A stretch of DNA of 64,000 nucleotides from CAVTSA01 sp963790575. GTDB taxonomy: Bacteria > Chloroflexota > Dormibacteria > Dormibacterales > Dormibacteraceae. The stretch lies in NCBI GenBank assembly GCA_963790575.1, contig CAWBPD010000012.1:124001-188000 (forward strand), written 5' to 3'. Below the pieces are notes generated by a model, which was not told the DNA's origin, ran no database searches, and saw nothing but the letters and a program-made list of their open reading frames with translations. Below are positions 8,728-16,340 of the stretch, in pieces. How positions within the stretch are numbered: the first letter of the stretch is position 1; every line of letters starts with the position of its first letter. The translations under genes were made by a program, and so were the position numbers.

Positions 8728-8799
8728 GATGAGCGATTGTGCTCCCGCCTCCGTCCGACCGCAGCGGCCGGCCTCAACCTGCTAGAAACAGGCTGGACG

Positions 8800-9174
8800 A
8801 TGGCTGGCCTCTACGAGATCATCGCCGAGCTCCGGCACGAGAACCAGACCCCGGCTGCCACCCGCACCCTGGACCTGGTCACCGAGCGCCTCGGCGAGAC
8901 CCAGGACAATCTGCGGCAGGCGCTGAGCCGGATTCCGTCCACGGGGATCCCGTTCGGGGGTCAGCCGGTGCTGGAGGAGCTGCTGGCCCGCGCCGAGGCC
9001 GACCACGTGGACAACCTGACCACGGGCTACTCGCAGACCGAGCTGGCGGCCGCGACGGAGGTGGTGGACTCGTCCCAGGCCGGCATCGCCCTCGTCATGG
9101 GCGGCCTCGCGGTGCTGTCCATCATCCTCATCGTGCTGGCCATCATCTACGGCATCAGCTCGGTCCACGCGTGA
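8800..9174 (+). CDS. Small tail-anchored membrane protein of unknown function
   Basis: The 124-residue protein has a soluble, Glu/Leu-rich helical N-terminal part and one hydrophobic segment near the C-terminus (AGIALVMGGLAVLSIILIVL, about residues 95-118) followed by only a few residues. This suggests a tail-anchored protein with its bulk in the cytoplasm. I do not recognise a family. ATG at 8800 follows a stop and gives MAGLYEIIAELRHEN. It lies 37 bp upstream of yajQ and is probably co-transcribed with it. It starts 72 bp from the divergent glycerate kinase gene. Confidence 0.6.
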   Translation: MAGLYEIIAELRHENQTPAATRTLDLVTERLGETQDNLRQALSRIPSTGIPFGGQPVLEELLARAEADHVDNLTTGYSQTELAAATEVVDSSQAGIALVMGGLAVLSIILIVLAIIYGISSVHA

Positions 9175-9211
9175 TTCACGGCATCAGCGCCGTTCATTAA
9201 GGAGGCCGGCG

Positions 9212-9706
9212 ATGCCTCAGGAGTTCTCCTTCGACGTCGTCTCCCAGTACGACAGCGCGGAGCTCACCAACGCGCTCGACCAGGCCCGCCGCGAGACGGC
9301 CACCCGCTTCGACTTCAAGGACACCGGGACCACCTTGGAGCGGCGAGGTGATGTGATCGTGGTCGAGTCCGCCACCGAGGACCGGGCCCGCGCGGCGGTC
9401 CAGGTGCTGCGGGAAAAGGCGGCCCGTCGCAAGCTCTCGGCCAAGCTCCTCCACGCTGGTGAGCCGCGGACCATCGGCAAAGGGCGGGGACAGGTGGAGG
9501 TGGAGCTGATGGCGGGGATCTCGGATGACCTGGCGAAGCAGCTTCAGCGGCGGGCGCGCGCGGTGGCGCCCAAGGTGCAGGTGCGCATCCAGGGGGACCA
9601 GCTGCGCGTCTCGTCAAAGTCGAAGGACGACCTTCAGACCGTGATCACAGCACTTCGGGACGACGACTCGATCCCGGTCCCTCTGGAGTTCACGAATTAC
9701 CGCTGA
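9212..9706 (+). CDS. yajQ: YajQ family cyclic-di-GMP/nucleotide-binding protein
   Basis: The 164-residue protein aligns along its full length with YajQ (UPF0234): it opens SFDVVSQYDSAELTNALDQA, followed by the RFDFKDTGTTLE strand, and ends with the expected KDDLQTVITALRDDD and a PLEFTNYR terminus. YajQ folds as two ferredoxin-like domains. In proteobacteria some members bind cyclic di-GMP and affect transcription; whether this one does is unknown. A strong Shine-Dalgarno AAGGAGG lies 8 bp upstream of ATG 9212. hisA follows after a 117-bp gap that contains a palindrome pair. Confidence 0.9.
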   Translation: MPQEFSFDVVSQYDSAELTNALDQARRETATRFDFKDTGTTLERRGDVIVVESATEDRARAAVQVLREKAARRKLSAKLLHAGEPRTIGKGRGQVEVELMAGISDDLAKQLQRRARAVAPKVQVRIQGDQLRVSSKSKDDLQTVITALRDDDSIPVPLEFTNYR

Positions 9707-9718
9707 CGACGCCCGTAA

Positions 9719-9783
9719 TCCCCGAGTGCCGGCAATCGGGGTACTTCCGCGCCCACGTGAGCCTCGAGTGCCGGCAATCGGGT
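9719..9783. repeat. Palindrome pair, core GCCGGC, 42-bp spacing (locus 2)
   Basis: Two palindromes of the same sequence family as locus 1 have centres at 9730.5 and 9772.5, again 42 bp apart. The first is almost perfect (CCCCGA-g-TGCCGGCA-a-TCGGGG, 9720-9741); the second has a T-G and an outer mismatch. The g/a mismatch flanking the core is conserved with locus 1, although the two loci are 8 kb apart and border unrelated genes. It lies between the yajQ stop and the hisA start, about 40-105 bp upstream of the latter. Confidence 0.9.
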
Positions 9784-9823
9784 ATGGGTGCCGCGGCCCT
9801 CGCGTGAAAGCGGCGTAGAGACG

Positions 9824-10537
9824 ATGAAGGTGATCCCGGCGCTGGACCTCCGGGGTGGCCGGGTGGTGCGGCTGCGGACCGGCGACTTTAAGCAAGAGAC
9901 GACCTACAGCCACGATCCGCTGGCCCTGGCGCGCGCCTACGAGGCGGCCGGCGCCGGAGTCCTCCACCTGGTGGACCTTGACGCCGCGCGGGGGGCGCCC
10001 GCCCAGGACGCGCTGGTGCGACAGGTGGTGGAGGGGACGCACCTGGCGGTCCAGGTGGCGGGCGGCGTGCGCGACGAAGCCACCGCCGGGCGCTGGCTGG
10101 ACGCGGGCGCGGCGAGCGTGGTGATGGGAACCACTGCCGTACGGCACCCGGCCCTGCTGGCGGAGGTCGCGCGCGCCCACCCGGGACGGGTGCAGGCGGC
10201 CCTCGACGTGCGGCGCGGAGGCGCTCCCGCCGTCGCGGGCTGGCTGGAGTCGGAGGCCGGGCTCACCATTCCGGAGCTGCTCGGCCTCTGGGACGCGGCC
10301 CCGCTGGCCGGCGTCATTCTGACCAGCATCGACCGCGACGGAACGCTGCTGGGGCCGGACCTGGACGTCCTCCGGCTGGCTCGCGGTTCGACCCGGCACC
10401 GGCTGACTTACTCGGGCGGGATCGGAGCTTTGCGGGACCTTCCCACGGTGGCGGAGGCGGGGGCCGACGCCGCTATTCTCGGAAAATCGCTGCTCGAAGG
10501 GCGCTTCACCTACGCCGAGGCGCGGTCGTCGGTCTGA
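9824..10537 (+). CDS. hisA: HisA-like ProFAR isomerase
   Basis: The 237-residue (beta/alpha)8 protein opens MKVIPALDLRGGRVVRL, in which the Asp of PALD corresponds to the catalytic base, and carries VHLVDLDAARG-type and TSIDRDGTLLGPD segments, the second catalytic Asp and a phosphate site (TYSGGIGALRDL, AAILGKSLLEG). HisA performs the Amadori isomerisation of ProFAR to PRFAR, step four of histidine synthesis. No other his gene is nearby, so it is dispersed from the pathway. A PriA-like dual role cannot be excluded from sequence. The ATG at 9824 was chosen over an upstream in-frame start that adds a non-homologous leader. Confidence 0.82.
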   Translation: MKVIPALDLRGGRVVRLRTGDFKQETTYSHDPLALARAYEAAGAGVLHLVDLDAARGAPAQDALVRQVVEGTHLAVQVAGGVRDEATAGRWLDAGAASVVMGTTAVRHPALLAEVARAHPGRVQAALDVRRGGAPAVAGWLESEAGLTIPELLGLWDAAPLAGVILTSIDRDGTLLGPDLDVLRLARGSTRHRLTYSGGIGALRDLPTVAEAGADAAILGKSLLEGRFTYAEARSSV

Positions 10538-10554
10538 TCGCGCTCCTGGGGGCG

Positions 10555-10926
10555 GTGGCGGCCGCCTGCGGTCAGCCCCCGGCGGCCGGGAACATCCGAA
10601 CCGACGACGCGGCGCTGCACCAGGACATCGATCAGGGTCGCACCGGCGCCGAGGTCACCTTCGGCGGCGTGGTCGTCTCGGGGCCCACCGTCTACGGGCG
10701 CGAGCAGGAGTTCTGGATCCGCACGCCGCTGGGGGATCAACTCGAGGTCGACCATGACATCGACTACGCGACCTCGGCCCCGGTCCACCCGAGGGCGCAG
10801 GTCATCGTGCGCGGTCAGCTGTATCTCGACCCCGGCCGCGTGGGAGTCCACTGCACGCACCAGTCCACCTCCAGCGGCTGCCCGGTCCCCGGCTTCGTCG
10901 AGTACGGCGGACGGCTCTACGAGTAA
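10555..10926 (+). CDS. DUF3465-like small OB-fold protein, possibly a lipoprotein
   Basis: The roughly 123-residue product has a beta-rich core (GAEVTFGGVVVSGPTV, FWIRTPLGDQLEVDHDID, VIVRGQLYLD) and ends VGVHCTH...PGFVEYGGRLYE, which resembles the DUF3465 OB-fold pattern ending in WTHH and an E-x-x-G-K-x-Y motif. The start is uncertain. GTG at 10555 leaves only AAACG before the mature part. The same frame continues upstream as a hydrophobic VVGLIALLGAVAAAC, which would be a lipoprotein signal with lipobox cysteine, but has no ATG, GTG or TTG there; a CTG at 10534 overlapping the hisA stop would fit. Function is unknown. Confidence 0.55.
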   Translation: MAAACGQPPAAGNIRTDDAALHQDIDQGRTGAEVTFGGVVVSGPTVYGREQEFWIRTPLGDQLEVDHDIDYATSAPVHPRAQVIVRGQLYLDPGRVGVHCTHQSTSSGCPVPGFVEYGGRLYE

Positions 10927-11037
10927 GCGAGTTCGAGACGCGGCGATTGTCTCCCCGCTGGGCTACGCTTAATGACATGGTGGGGCGCGTTCCGCAGGCC
11001 GGCGTCGCTGTAGAGGGGGGACTGCGGTAGCCAGGCC

Positions 11038-11511
11038 ATGCTGGAAGCTGTCGCGGGACTGATCGCCCTCCTCCTCATCCTCACCGGCATCGCGATCATG
11101 GTTGGACCGGGACCGTGGCGAAACCTGCGCCGGCGCCAGGCCGAACGGGGGCTGCGCCCGCTGACGCTGCGGCCGGTGCGCCCGGTGCGCAGCGCGGAAC
11201 GGGTTCCCGTCCCCGACTCCGCGGCCATCAACCCGACCACGCAGCGGGCGCTCTCCTCGGCGGCGAAGCTGGTCGACCTCCTCGCCGACCACGGCGCGCA
11301 GCGTCACGCCACCGCGGTGCGCCTGGCGGCGGGCAGGCTCCGCCACGAAGAGGTCAACGGCATCTACGCGATGCAGGAGGCGCTGAGCCATCTGCAGCGG
11401 GTGAAGGTGGATGACCGAGCCGACCAGGAGATCCTGCAGGGGCTGATCGCGACGGTGGAGCGGGCGCTGCACGACCGGATGGAGCAGCTCGAGATCTACC
11501 CCCGCCGCTGA
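11038..11511 (+). CDS. Small membrane-anchored protein of unknown function
   Basis: The 157-residue protein begins with one strongly hydrophobic helix (LEAVAGLIALLLILTGIAIM, residues 2-23) followed by a basic stretch (WRNLRRRQAERG), so it is probably anchored with its bulk in the cytoplasm. Residues 60-157 are helical, with heptad-like Leu/Ala spacing (RALSSAAKLVDLLADHGAQRH; DRADQEILQGLIATVERALHD). I do not recognise a family. The next gene is convergent, with its stop 64 bp away. Confidence 0.6.
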   Translation: MLEAVAGLIALLLILTGIAIMVGPGPWRNLRRRQAERGLRPLTLRPVRPVRSAERVPVPDSAAINPTTQRALSSAAKLVDLLADHGAQRHATAVRLAAGRLRHEEVNGIYAMQEALSHLQRVKVDDRADQEILQGLIATVERALHDRMEQLEIYPRR

Positions 11512-11575
11512 CGCCGTCCTTAGGGTTACATCGCCGGCGTTGCAACGCTAAACCGGGCGCGTTGAGGTTGTGTCG

Positions 11576-12397
11576 CTAGCACTGTGCGGGGTCCGGTGGG
11601 ACCCGCCCCGCCGCGATCACCATCAGCAGGAAGCAGCTGAAGACCCCGTTCCGATCGCGCTCGATCAGGTCGGCTTCCCAGTCGCGTCTCTCCGGTTCGG
11701 TGATGACACCCTCGCGCGCCGCGGCGCGGGCCACGCCCAGCAGGTGAAATCCCCGCTCGGCCGCCGCCAGCGCCTGTGCGCCACCCGCCAGCACCTCCAG
11801 GAAGATGTCCACCAGACCCGCTTCCAGCAGATGACGTCGCAGCTGCCGCCCGGACCAGGGATTGGCGTACCCGGCCGCGCGAAAGGCCAGGATCCGCCTC
11901 GTCACCTCGGGGAGGCCCGAATCCAGAAGGAGCACCTCGGAGTCCGGTTCGACCGCGACCACCCAGCCCCCGGGGCGGACCACCCTGCGCATCTCTCGCA
12001 CCACCGGCCCCGCGTCCGGGAGGTGCATGAGCACCCGCTTGATCCAGGCCGCGTCGAAGGAGGCGTAGGCGAGCGGGAGGTGTGCTCCGTCGGCCGCCGC
12101 GAAGGTGAGATCAGGTTGGCACTCGGACCGGGACCGTGCCTCCTTCGCCATGTGAGTGCTGAGGTCGATCCCGAGCACCGACGCACCGGTAGCGGCCACG
12201 ATCGAGCGCGCATCTTCGCCGAGACCGCATCCGACCTCGAGGCAGCGCTGTCCTGGCTGCAAGCGCAGGAGTCGTAGACCTGGGTGGCGTTCACCCGGGC
12301 GGGTCGACGTCCGTTCGAGGAAGCGCACCGACGCGTCCGGATCCTCGCTGCGATCGACCGCCCGCCAGCGCTCCGACGGCGTGCTCATGGCGTCCAT
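11576..12397 (-). CDS. Class I SAM-dependent methyltransferase
   Basis: The 273-residue protein carries the Rossmann SAM-binding motif I (CLEVGCGLGEDARSI, near residue 53), the acidic end of strand 2 (VLGIDLS), motif II-like AAADGAHLPLAYASFDAAW and REMRRVVRPGGWVVAVEPD. This is the Methyltransf_11/UbiE-type arrangement. The acceptor is unknown and could be a small molecule or quinone-type compound. The gene starts 55 bp from the divergent VOC protein. ATG at 12397 gives MDAMSTPSERW; an internal ATG three codons later is possible. Confidence 0.82.
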   Translation of the reverse strand: MDAMSTPSERWRAVDRSEDPDASVRFLERTSTRPGERHPGLRLLRLQPGQRCLEVGCGLGEDARSIVAATGASVLGIDLSTHMAKEARSRSECQPDLTFAAADGAHLPLAYASFDAAWIKRVLMHLPDAGPVVREMRRVVRPGGWVVAVEPDSEVLLLDSGLPEVTRRILAFRAAGYANPWSGRQLRRHLLEAGLVDIFLEVLAGGAQALAAAERGFHLLGVARAAAREGVITEPERRDWEADLIERDRNGVFSCFLLMVIAAGRVPPDPAQC

Positions 12398-12452
12398 GAT
12401 CCAACGCTCGGGGTCTGCCGCCAGGCCGCGCCGAGGGAGGTACGGTCGGCGG

Positions 12453-12875
12453 ATGAAGAATCGCCGACCCGCGATCTACACCGGAGGTGCCGGCGGCGAG
12501 CTGGCCCTGGTTCTCGATTGCGCCGATCTGGAGCGAGCCGCCCAGTTCTGGGGACCCGCGCTCGGCTATTGGTGGAAGCCTCCGGAGGGCCCTGACGACC
12601 GGTACCTAGCGCTGCTCCCCGAAAGCGGGGATGGCATCGAGCTCCTGCTCCAGCGCGTGCCAGATCGGAAGACGGCGAAGAACCGCATGCACCTCGACCT
12701 GCGGGTCCGCGACCTGGACGCAGAGGTCGAGCGGCTCCGCACCCTGGGCGCGCGCCGCCTCAGCGAACAGCCGATCCGCGAGTCGGACTGGGTCTGGCAC
12801 ATCCTAACCGACCCCGACGGCAACGAACTCTGCGTCCTGCAACCGCCGGAAAAGTACTGGACAACGAACCGCTGA
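12453..12875 (+). CDS. VOC (glyoxalase-like) family protein
   Basis: The 140-residue protein fits one vicinal-oxygen-chelate module of two beta-alpha-beta-beta-beta units: ELALVLDCADLERAAQFWGPALGY at the start, NRMHLDLRVRDLDAEVERLRTLGAR at the centre and WHILTDPDGNELCVLQ at the end. The pattern (WHILTDPDGNELCVLQP) is that of the Glyoxalase_6 subgroup common in high-GC bacteria. Metal ligands are not obvious beyond the central His and terminal Glu. ATG 12453 is preceded by a GAGGGAGG about 15 nt upstream. Substrate unknown. Confidence 0.82.
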   Translation: MKNRRPAIYTGGAGGELALVLDCADLERAAQFWGPALGYWWKPPEGPDDRYLALLPESGDGIELLLQRVPDRKTAKNRMHLDLRVRDLDAEVERLRTLGARRLSEQPIRESDWVWHILTDPDGNELCVLQPPEKYWTTNR

Positions 12876-12911
12876 GCGCGTTGGGGGCGGGGCGGCGGGA
12901 CGGGGCCGGGT

Positions 12912-14459
12912 CTACGGGTGGTGCCGGCGGCGGAGGAGGTGCTTCTGGACTTTGCCGCTGGCCGTGCGGGGGAGCTCGTCGGTGACCTCGAACGAGCGTG
13001 GCACCTTGTAGCGCGCCAGCCGCTGCGACAGGTGGTCGACGATCGACGCCTGATCGAACGTCGACCCCGGCCGCAGCGTGAGGACGGCGTGCGGGACCTC
13101 GCCCCACCGCTCGTCCGGCACCCCGATCACGGCGGCGCCGGTGACGTCGGGGACGGTCATGAGCGCCAGCTCCACCTCGGCCGGGTAGACGTTCTCGCCG
13201 CCCGAGATGATCATGTCCTTGGCCCGGTCAATGATGGTGAGGAACCCGTCGGGGTCGAGGTCCCCCACATCACCGGTCCGCAGCCAACCGTCGGCAGTGA
13301 AGGCGGCCTGCGTCGCCTCCGGGTTCTCCCAGTAGCCGGCGAACACGTTGGGCCCGCGCACCTGGATCTCAGCGGTCTCCGCCTCCAGCCGCACATCGGT
13401 GAAGAAGTGCGGAAGTCCGCTCGTCTCCCCCTTGGTCACGGAGTACCGCGGCGAGAGTGAGGTGGCGCCGGGAGAGGTCTCGGTCAGGCCGTAACCGCTC
13501 GAGAAGGAAAGGCCTCGCGCCTCGTAAGCCTGGCGGACGCGCGCGGGCACCGCCGAGCCTCCGCAGGTGAGGGAGCGCAGCGAGGTGAGGTCCGTCTCCG
13601 CCCACGCCGGATCCTCCATCAACATCTGGTAGGTGGTGGGCACGCCGCTCAGAGATGTGATGCGGTGACGTTCGATGAGCCGCAGCGCCTGGTCGGGGAC
13701 GAACCGCTCGGCCAGCACCACCGTCCCACCCTTGAGCAGCGTCGGGAGCAACCCCATCCCGAGCGAGGCGACATGGAAGAGCGGCGCGATCATCAACGCC
13801 CGCGTCTGGCTGGTGACGTCGTAGTCCACCAGGACGTTGAAGGAGTTCCAGGTCAGATTGCCGTGGGTGAGGACCGCGCCCTTGGGCCGCCCGGTGGTGC
13901 CCGAGGTGTAGATGATGAGGGCGGGGTCGTCGAGGGACGCTGGGGACGGCGGATGGCGGTCGGAGCCGGCGGCGATCAGCGCCGCCATCCCGTCCCGGCC
14001 GGCTTCGTCCACACCCACCAGCCGGACCTGCACTGCCTCGCGGGCGGCGCGCCGGGCCCGCTCCTCCAGATCGGCGGCGAAGAACAGCGTCCGGGCTCCG
14101 CTGTCGCGCAGCATGTACGCCAGCTCGGGGACGCTCAGCCTGGTATTGAGAGGGACGAAGGTCGCGCCCAGCAGGGTGACGCCGAACAGCGCCTCCACGA
14201 ACGCCGGGTGATTGTTCCCCAGGTAAGCGACCCGCTCCCCCTCGCATACCCCCCGGCTGCGCAGCGCGTTCGCCAGCCGGTCGACACGACCGGCGAGCGC
14301 GTCATACGTCAGCTCGCGATCGCCGAAGATGAGCGCCGGGACGCCGGCCGACTTCACCCGCCGCCGATGTGGCCACTCCCCAATCCCGGCCGGAGCCGCC
14401 CGCCCCTCACCGGCGAGGGGCTGCCCCGCCTCCCTCTCCCGGTGTGCGTCTCCCACCAC
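12912..14459 (-). CDS. Fatty-acid/acyl-CoA synthetase (AMP-binding)
   Basis: The roughly 515-residue ANL-family adenylate-forming enzyme shows the P-loop YTSGTTGRPKGA, the acyl/adenylate motif SSGYGLTETSPGA, hinge and A8 motif GWLRTGDVGDLDPDGFLTIIDRAKDMIISGGENVYPAEVE, and the C-terminal lysine of PRTASGKVQKHLL. It should activate a carboxylate to an acyl-CoA; chain length cannot be judged. The first 25 or so residues from GTG 14459 are basic and Pro/Gly-rich and may be untranslated. Homology starts around GIGEWPHRR, so the exact start is unsure. It is flanked by unrelated genes and is probably monocistronic. Confidence 0.85.
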   Translation of the reverse strand: MVGDAHREREAGQPLAGEGRAAPAGIGEWPHRRRVKSAGVPALIFGDRELTYDALAGRVDRLANALRSRGVCEGERVAYLGNNHPAFVEALFGVTLLGATFVPLNTRLSVPELAYMLRDSGARTLFFAADLEERARRAAREAVQVRLVGVDEAGRDGMAALIAAGSDRHPPSPASLDDPALIIYTSGTTGRPKGAVLTHGNLTWNSFNVLVDYDVTSQTRALMIAPLFHVASLGMGLLPTLLKGGTVVLAERFVPDQALRLIERHRITSLSGVPTTYQMLMEDPAWAETDLTSLRSLTCGGSAVPARVRQAYEARGLSFSSGYGLTETSPGATSLSPRYSVTKGETSGLPHFFTDVRLEAETAEIQVRGPNVFAGYWENPEATQAAFTADGWLRTGDVGDLDPDGFLTIIDRAKDMIISGGENVYPAEVELALMTVPDVTGAAVIGVPDERWGEVPHAVLTLRPGSTFDQASIVDHLSQRLARYKVPRSFEVTDELPRTASGKVQKHLLRRRHHP

Positions 14460-14547
14460 CCGACCCCAGGCTACTCGCGGGACGTTGGTTGAGCACTCTC
14501 CGAGCCCGCGGTACGTACTTGGGTACCCCTTTGCAGGCAGACGCCCG

Positions 14548-14841
14548 CTAGAAGCCTTCCACCGCCGCCACCTCGCGCACCTCGCAGCGCGAGACGGTGG
14601 CCGCTGCGGCGGGGTTGCTGCCGAGACCGAAGCGATCCGCCATCGCCTGAGCGTGTGCCTCGGTGTCCCATACCGTGACGGAGAGGCCCCTGCCGTCCTG
14701 GTCCCCGGGGAACCAGACGCCGGCCCGGAACCCGGGCATGCTCTTGACCGCGGGCACCACCTGTCCCCGGAGAGCGCTGAGCCCCTGCTCCCGATCGACG
14801 CCGCGGACGTCCACCTCGATCAGCGCCGCGTACGTGGTCAT
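14548..14841 (-). CDS. Antibiotic biosynthesis monooxygenase-like dimeric barrel protein
   Basis: The 97-residue protein matches the small ferredoxin-like alpha/beta barrels of the ABM/Dabb type: YAALIEVDVRG at strand 1, VVPAVKSMPGFRAGVWFPGD, then GLSVTVWDTEAHAQAMADRFG. Such proteins dimerise and act as cofactorless oxygenases or simply bind ligands; nothing tells which here. ATG at 14841 overlaps the stop of the upstream SRPBCC gene by 4 nt (ATGA), so the two are translationally coupled and under the ArsR-type regulator encoded divergently. Confidence 0.68.
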   Translation of the reverse strand: MTTYAALIEVDVRGVDREQGLSALRGQVVPAVKSMPGFRAGVWFPGDQDGRGLSVTVWDTEAHAQAMADRFGLGSNPAAAATVSRCEVREVAAVEGF

Positions 14842-15296
14842 CCTCCAGCCGCCTGGCGATAGAGGCCGAGCAGGTGTGCCCAACCCTGCGCGTGACCATC
14901 CCGCTGCTCCCGCGCCGCCGTGCCCAGGCGCTCCCAGCCTCGATGCTGGACTTCGACCTCGGTCTCGGTGCCCCGCCCGGCGAAGGTCGCCTCCACTTCG
15001 GTGTCGGCCGTGTACGTGGGGGCGCGATACGTGAACACGATGCGATGTGGGGCATCCACCGCGAGCACCGCCCCATCGATCAGTTCGGAACCGTCGTCGA
15101 GGCCTTCGAAGAATCGCCCGCCCGCTCTCGGTTCCAGGTGGACCGAGCGCGTGCGTCCGCCGGAGTAGTTGAACTCCTGGAAGGGCCACCAGGTGCCGAT
15201 GCCGCTGGTGAAGAGGTCGAACGCTCGACGCAGGTCGAGCGGCACCACCGTACGTTCCTTGACCGCCTCCAGGGCGTTGGGGTTGCCCGTCGTCAT
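14838..15296 (-). CDS. SRPBCC (AHSA1-like) family protein
   Basis: The 152-residue protein has the START/Bet v 1-like signature of AHSA1 proteins: ERTVVPLDLRRAFDLFTSGIGTWWPF at the start, VHLEPRAGGRFFEGLDDG, and VEVQHRGWERLGTAAREQRDGHAQGWAHLL at the end. The GTWWPF and HRGWERLG segments also occur in the second SRPBCC protein at 15724-16284, so the two are paralogues flanking one regulator. Hydrophobic ligand binding is expected. ATG at 15296 was chosen because the sequence upstream is the divergent control region. Confidence 0.85.
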   Translation of the reverse strand: MTTGNPNALEAVKERTVVPLDLRRAFDLFTSGIGTWWPFQEFNYSGGRTRSVHLEPRAGGRFFEGLDDGSELIDGAVLAVDAPHRIVFTYRAPTYTADTEVEATFAGRGTETEVEVQHRGWERLGTAAREQRDGHAQGWAHLLGLYRQAAGG

Positions 15297-15336
15297 AACG
15301 CTCCTCTCCGGCTGGAATTTGCTTCGGAACCTCCCG

Positions 15337-15361
15337 CTAACGTAACATAATACTAACGTAA
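15337..15361. promoter_or_regulatory. Direct repeat CTAACGTAA in the divergent ArsR/SRPBCC promoter
   Basis: CTAACGTAA occurs at 15337-15345 and again at 15353-15361, 16 bp apart, in an AT-rich island (CATAATACT between them) within the 65-bp gap between the divergent SRPBCC gene and the ArsR-family regulator. The second copy ends at the GTG start of the regulator. The position fits an operator through which the regulator controls both directions; the two half-sites are direct rather than inverted, which is less usual for a dimeric winged helix. Confidence 0.5.
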
Positions 15362-15727
15362 GTGCGAGACGACAAAAGTCATGCTGAGGAGCGGACCACC
15401 GGGGTGCTCCGCGCCCTCGCCGAGCCCCGGAGGCGGCGAATCCTGCAGCTGGTAGCGGGTGGCGAGCGCTCGGCGGGGGAGATCGCCGCAACGTTCGAGG
15501 TGACGCGGCCCGCGATCAGTCAGCACTTGACGGTGTTGAAGGAGGCCGGCCTCCTGAACGAGCGCCGCGACGGCACCCGCCGCCTCTACTCGGTACGGCT
15601 CGAGAGCCTCGAAGAGGTGCGGCGCTTTCTCGACGGCGCATGGTCAGAAGCACTGGACACCGCGCGCACGCTCGTGGAAGATGAAGCCGGCACCTCCAGT
15701 GACCAGATCCGCCGGTCTGCCGGGTGA
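15362..15727 (+). CDS. ArsR-family winged-helix transcriptional regulator
   Basis: The 121-residue protein has the ArsR winged helix: VLRALAEPRRRRILQLVAGG, recognition helix region GEIAATFEVTRPAISQHLTVLKEAGLL and wing RRDGTRRLYSV. It lacks the CxC metal site of classical ArsR/SmtB, in line with the AHSA1-associated subgroup that sits next to SRPBCC genes. It probably represses itself, the downstream SRPBCC gene (its stop overlaps that GTG by 4 nt) and the divergent SRPBCC-ABM pair. GTG 15362 is the only start that keeps the first helix. Confidence 0.85.
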   Translation: MRDDKSHAEERTTGVLRALAEPRRRRILQLVAGGERSAGEIAATFEVTRPAISQHLTVLKEAGLLNERRDGTRRLYSVRLESLEEVRRFLDGAWSEALDTARTLVEDEAGTSSDQIRRSAG

Positions 15728-16284
15728 ACCGCCCGGGCCGACCGGTGATGACAAGGAGAGCGATGGCCGCGGACCCGAGCAGCAGCGCAGCGCGTGTCCT
15801 CCAACTGCGTCGGCCACCGGTCCGCCAGCAGACCACGGTTCGAAGCGGCCTGGACCACACCTTCCACACCTTCGTCCGGCGAATCGGCACCTGGTGGCCC
15901 CTCCGCCCGTACTCGGTCGGCGAGGATCGTGTCCGCGAGGTCACCGTGCAGGAGCGCGCGGGCGGCCGTGTGTTCGAGACCTGGGACGACGGTACCTCGG
16001 TGGAGTGGGGGACATTGCTCGCCTGGGAGCCGCCGGCCAGGTTCGTCATGACCTGGAACCTGACCTCGCCGCCGACCGAGGTCGAACTCTCCTTCGTGGC
16101 CCTGGGCCCGGCGCTGACCCGGGTGGAGGTCGAGCACCGCGGCTGGGAGCGGCTCACCGAGGAGCAGTTGAAAGCCGCCTGTGCCCTGCCGGGCGGCTAC
16201 CAAGGGGGCGCGTTCGCGGCGGGTTGGGCGCGCATCCTGGAGTCCTTCGCCGGGGCGCTGGCGGCGGAAGCCCGGCGTCCCTGA
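15724..16284 (+). CDS. SRPBCC (AHSA1-like) family protein
   Basis: The 186-residue protein is a second Bet v 1/AHSA1-like product. It contains HTFHTFVRRIGTWWPLRPYS, VQERAGGRVFETWDDGT and VEVEHRGWERLTEEQLKAA. It shares GTWWP and HRGWERL with the divergent paralogue at 14838-15296. The GTG start overlaps the regulator stop (GTGA); ATGs at 15748 and 15763 are alternatives that would remove a non-conserved basic leader. Regulator and this gene form a two-gene unit. Role unknown. Confidence 0.82.
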   Translation: MNRPGRPVMTRRAMAADPSSSAARVLQLRRPPVRQQTTVRSGLDHTFHTFVRRIGTWWPLRPYSVGEDRVREVTVQERAGGRVFETWDDGTSVEWGTLLAWEPPARFVMTWNLTSPPTEVELSFVALGPALTRVEVEHRGWERLTEEQLKAACALPGGYQGGAFAAGWARILESFAGALAAEARRP

Positions 16285-16311
16285 AACGGTCGCTCGCGGT
16301 CAGGTCGCGAA

Positions 16312-16340
16312 CCGCGGTGCGCCCTGCGGCCTCACCGCGG
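16312..16340. terminator. GC-rich hairpin between convergent genes
   Basis: CCGCGGTG at 16312-16319 and CACCGCGG at 16333-16340 form a perfect 8-bp stem around 13 nt in the gap between two convergent genes. It overlaps the stop codon of the leftward gene (16332-16334). There is no T-tract on either side, so it would be at best a weak or factor-assisted bidirectional terminator. Confidence 0.35.

Noticed and set aside
11537..11548. GCGTTGCAACGC palindrome between convergent genes as another member of the 42-bp series
   Set aside because: No second copy exists 42 bp to either side and the arms are too short; it is left as an isolated dyad.
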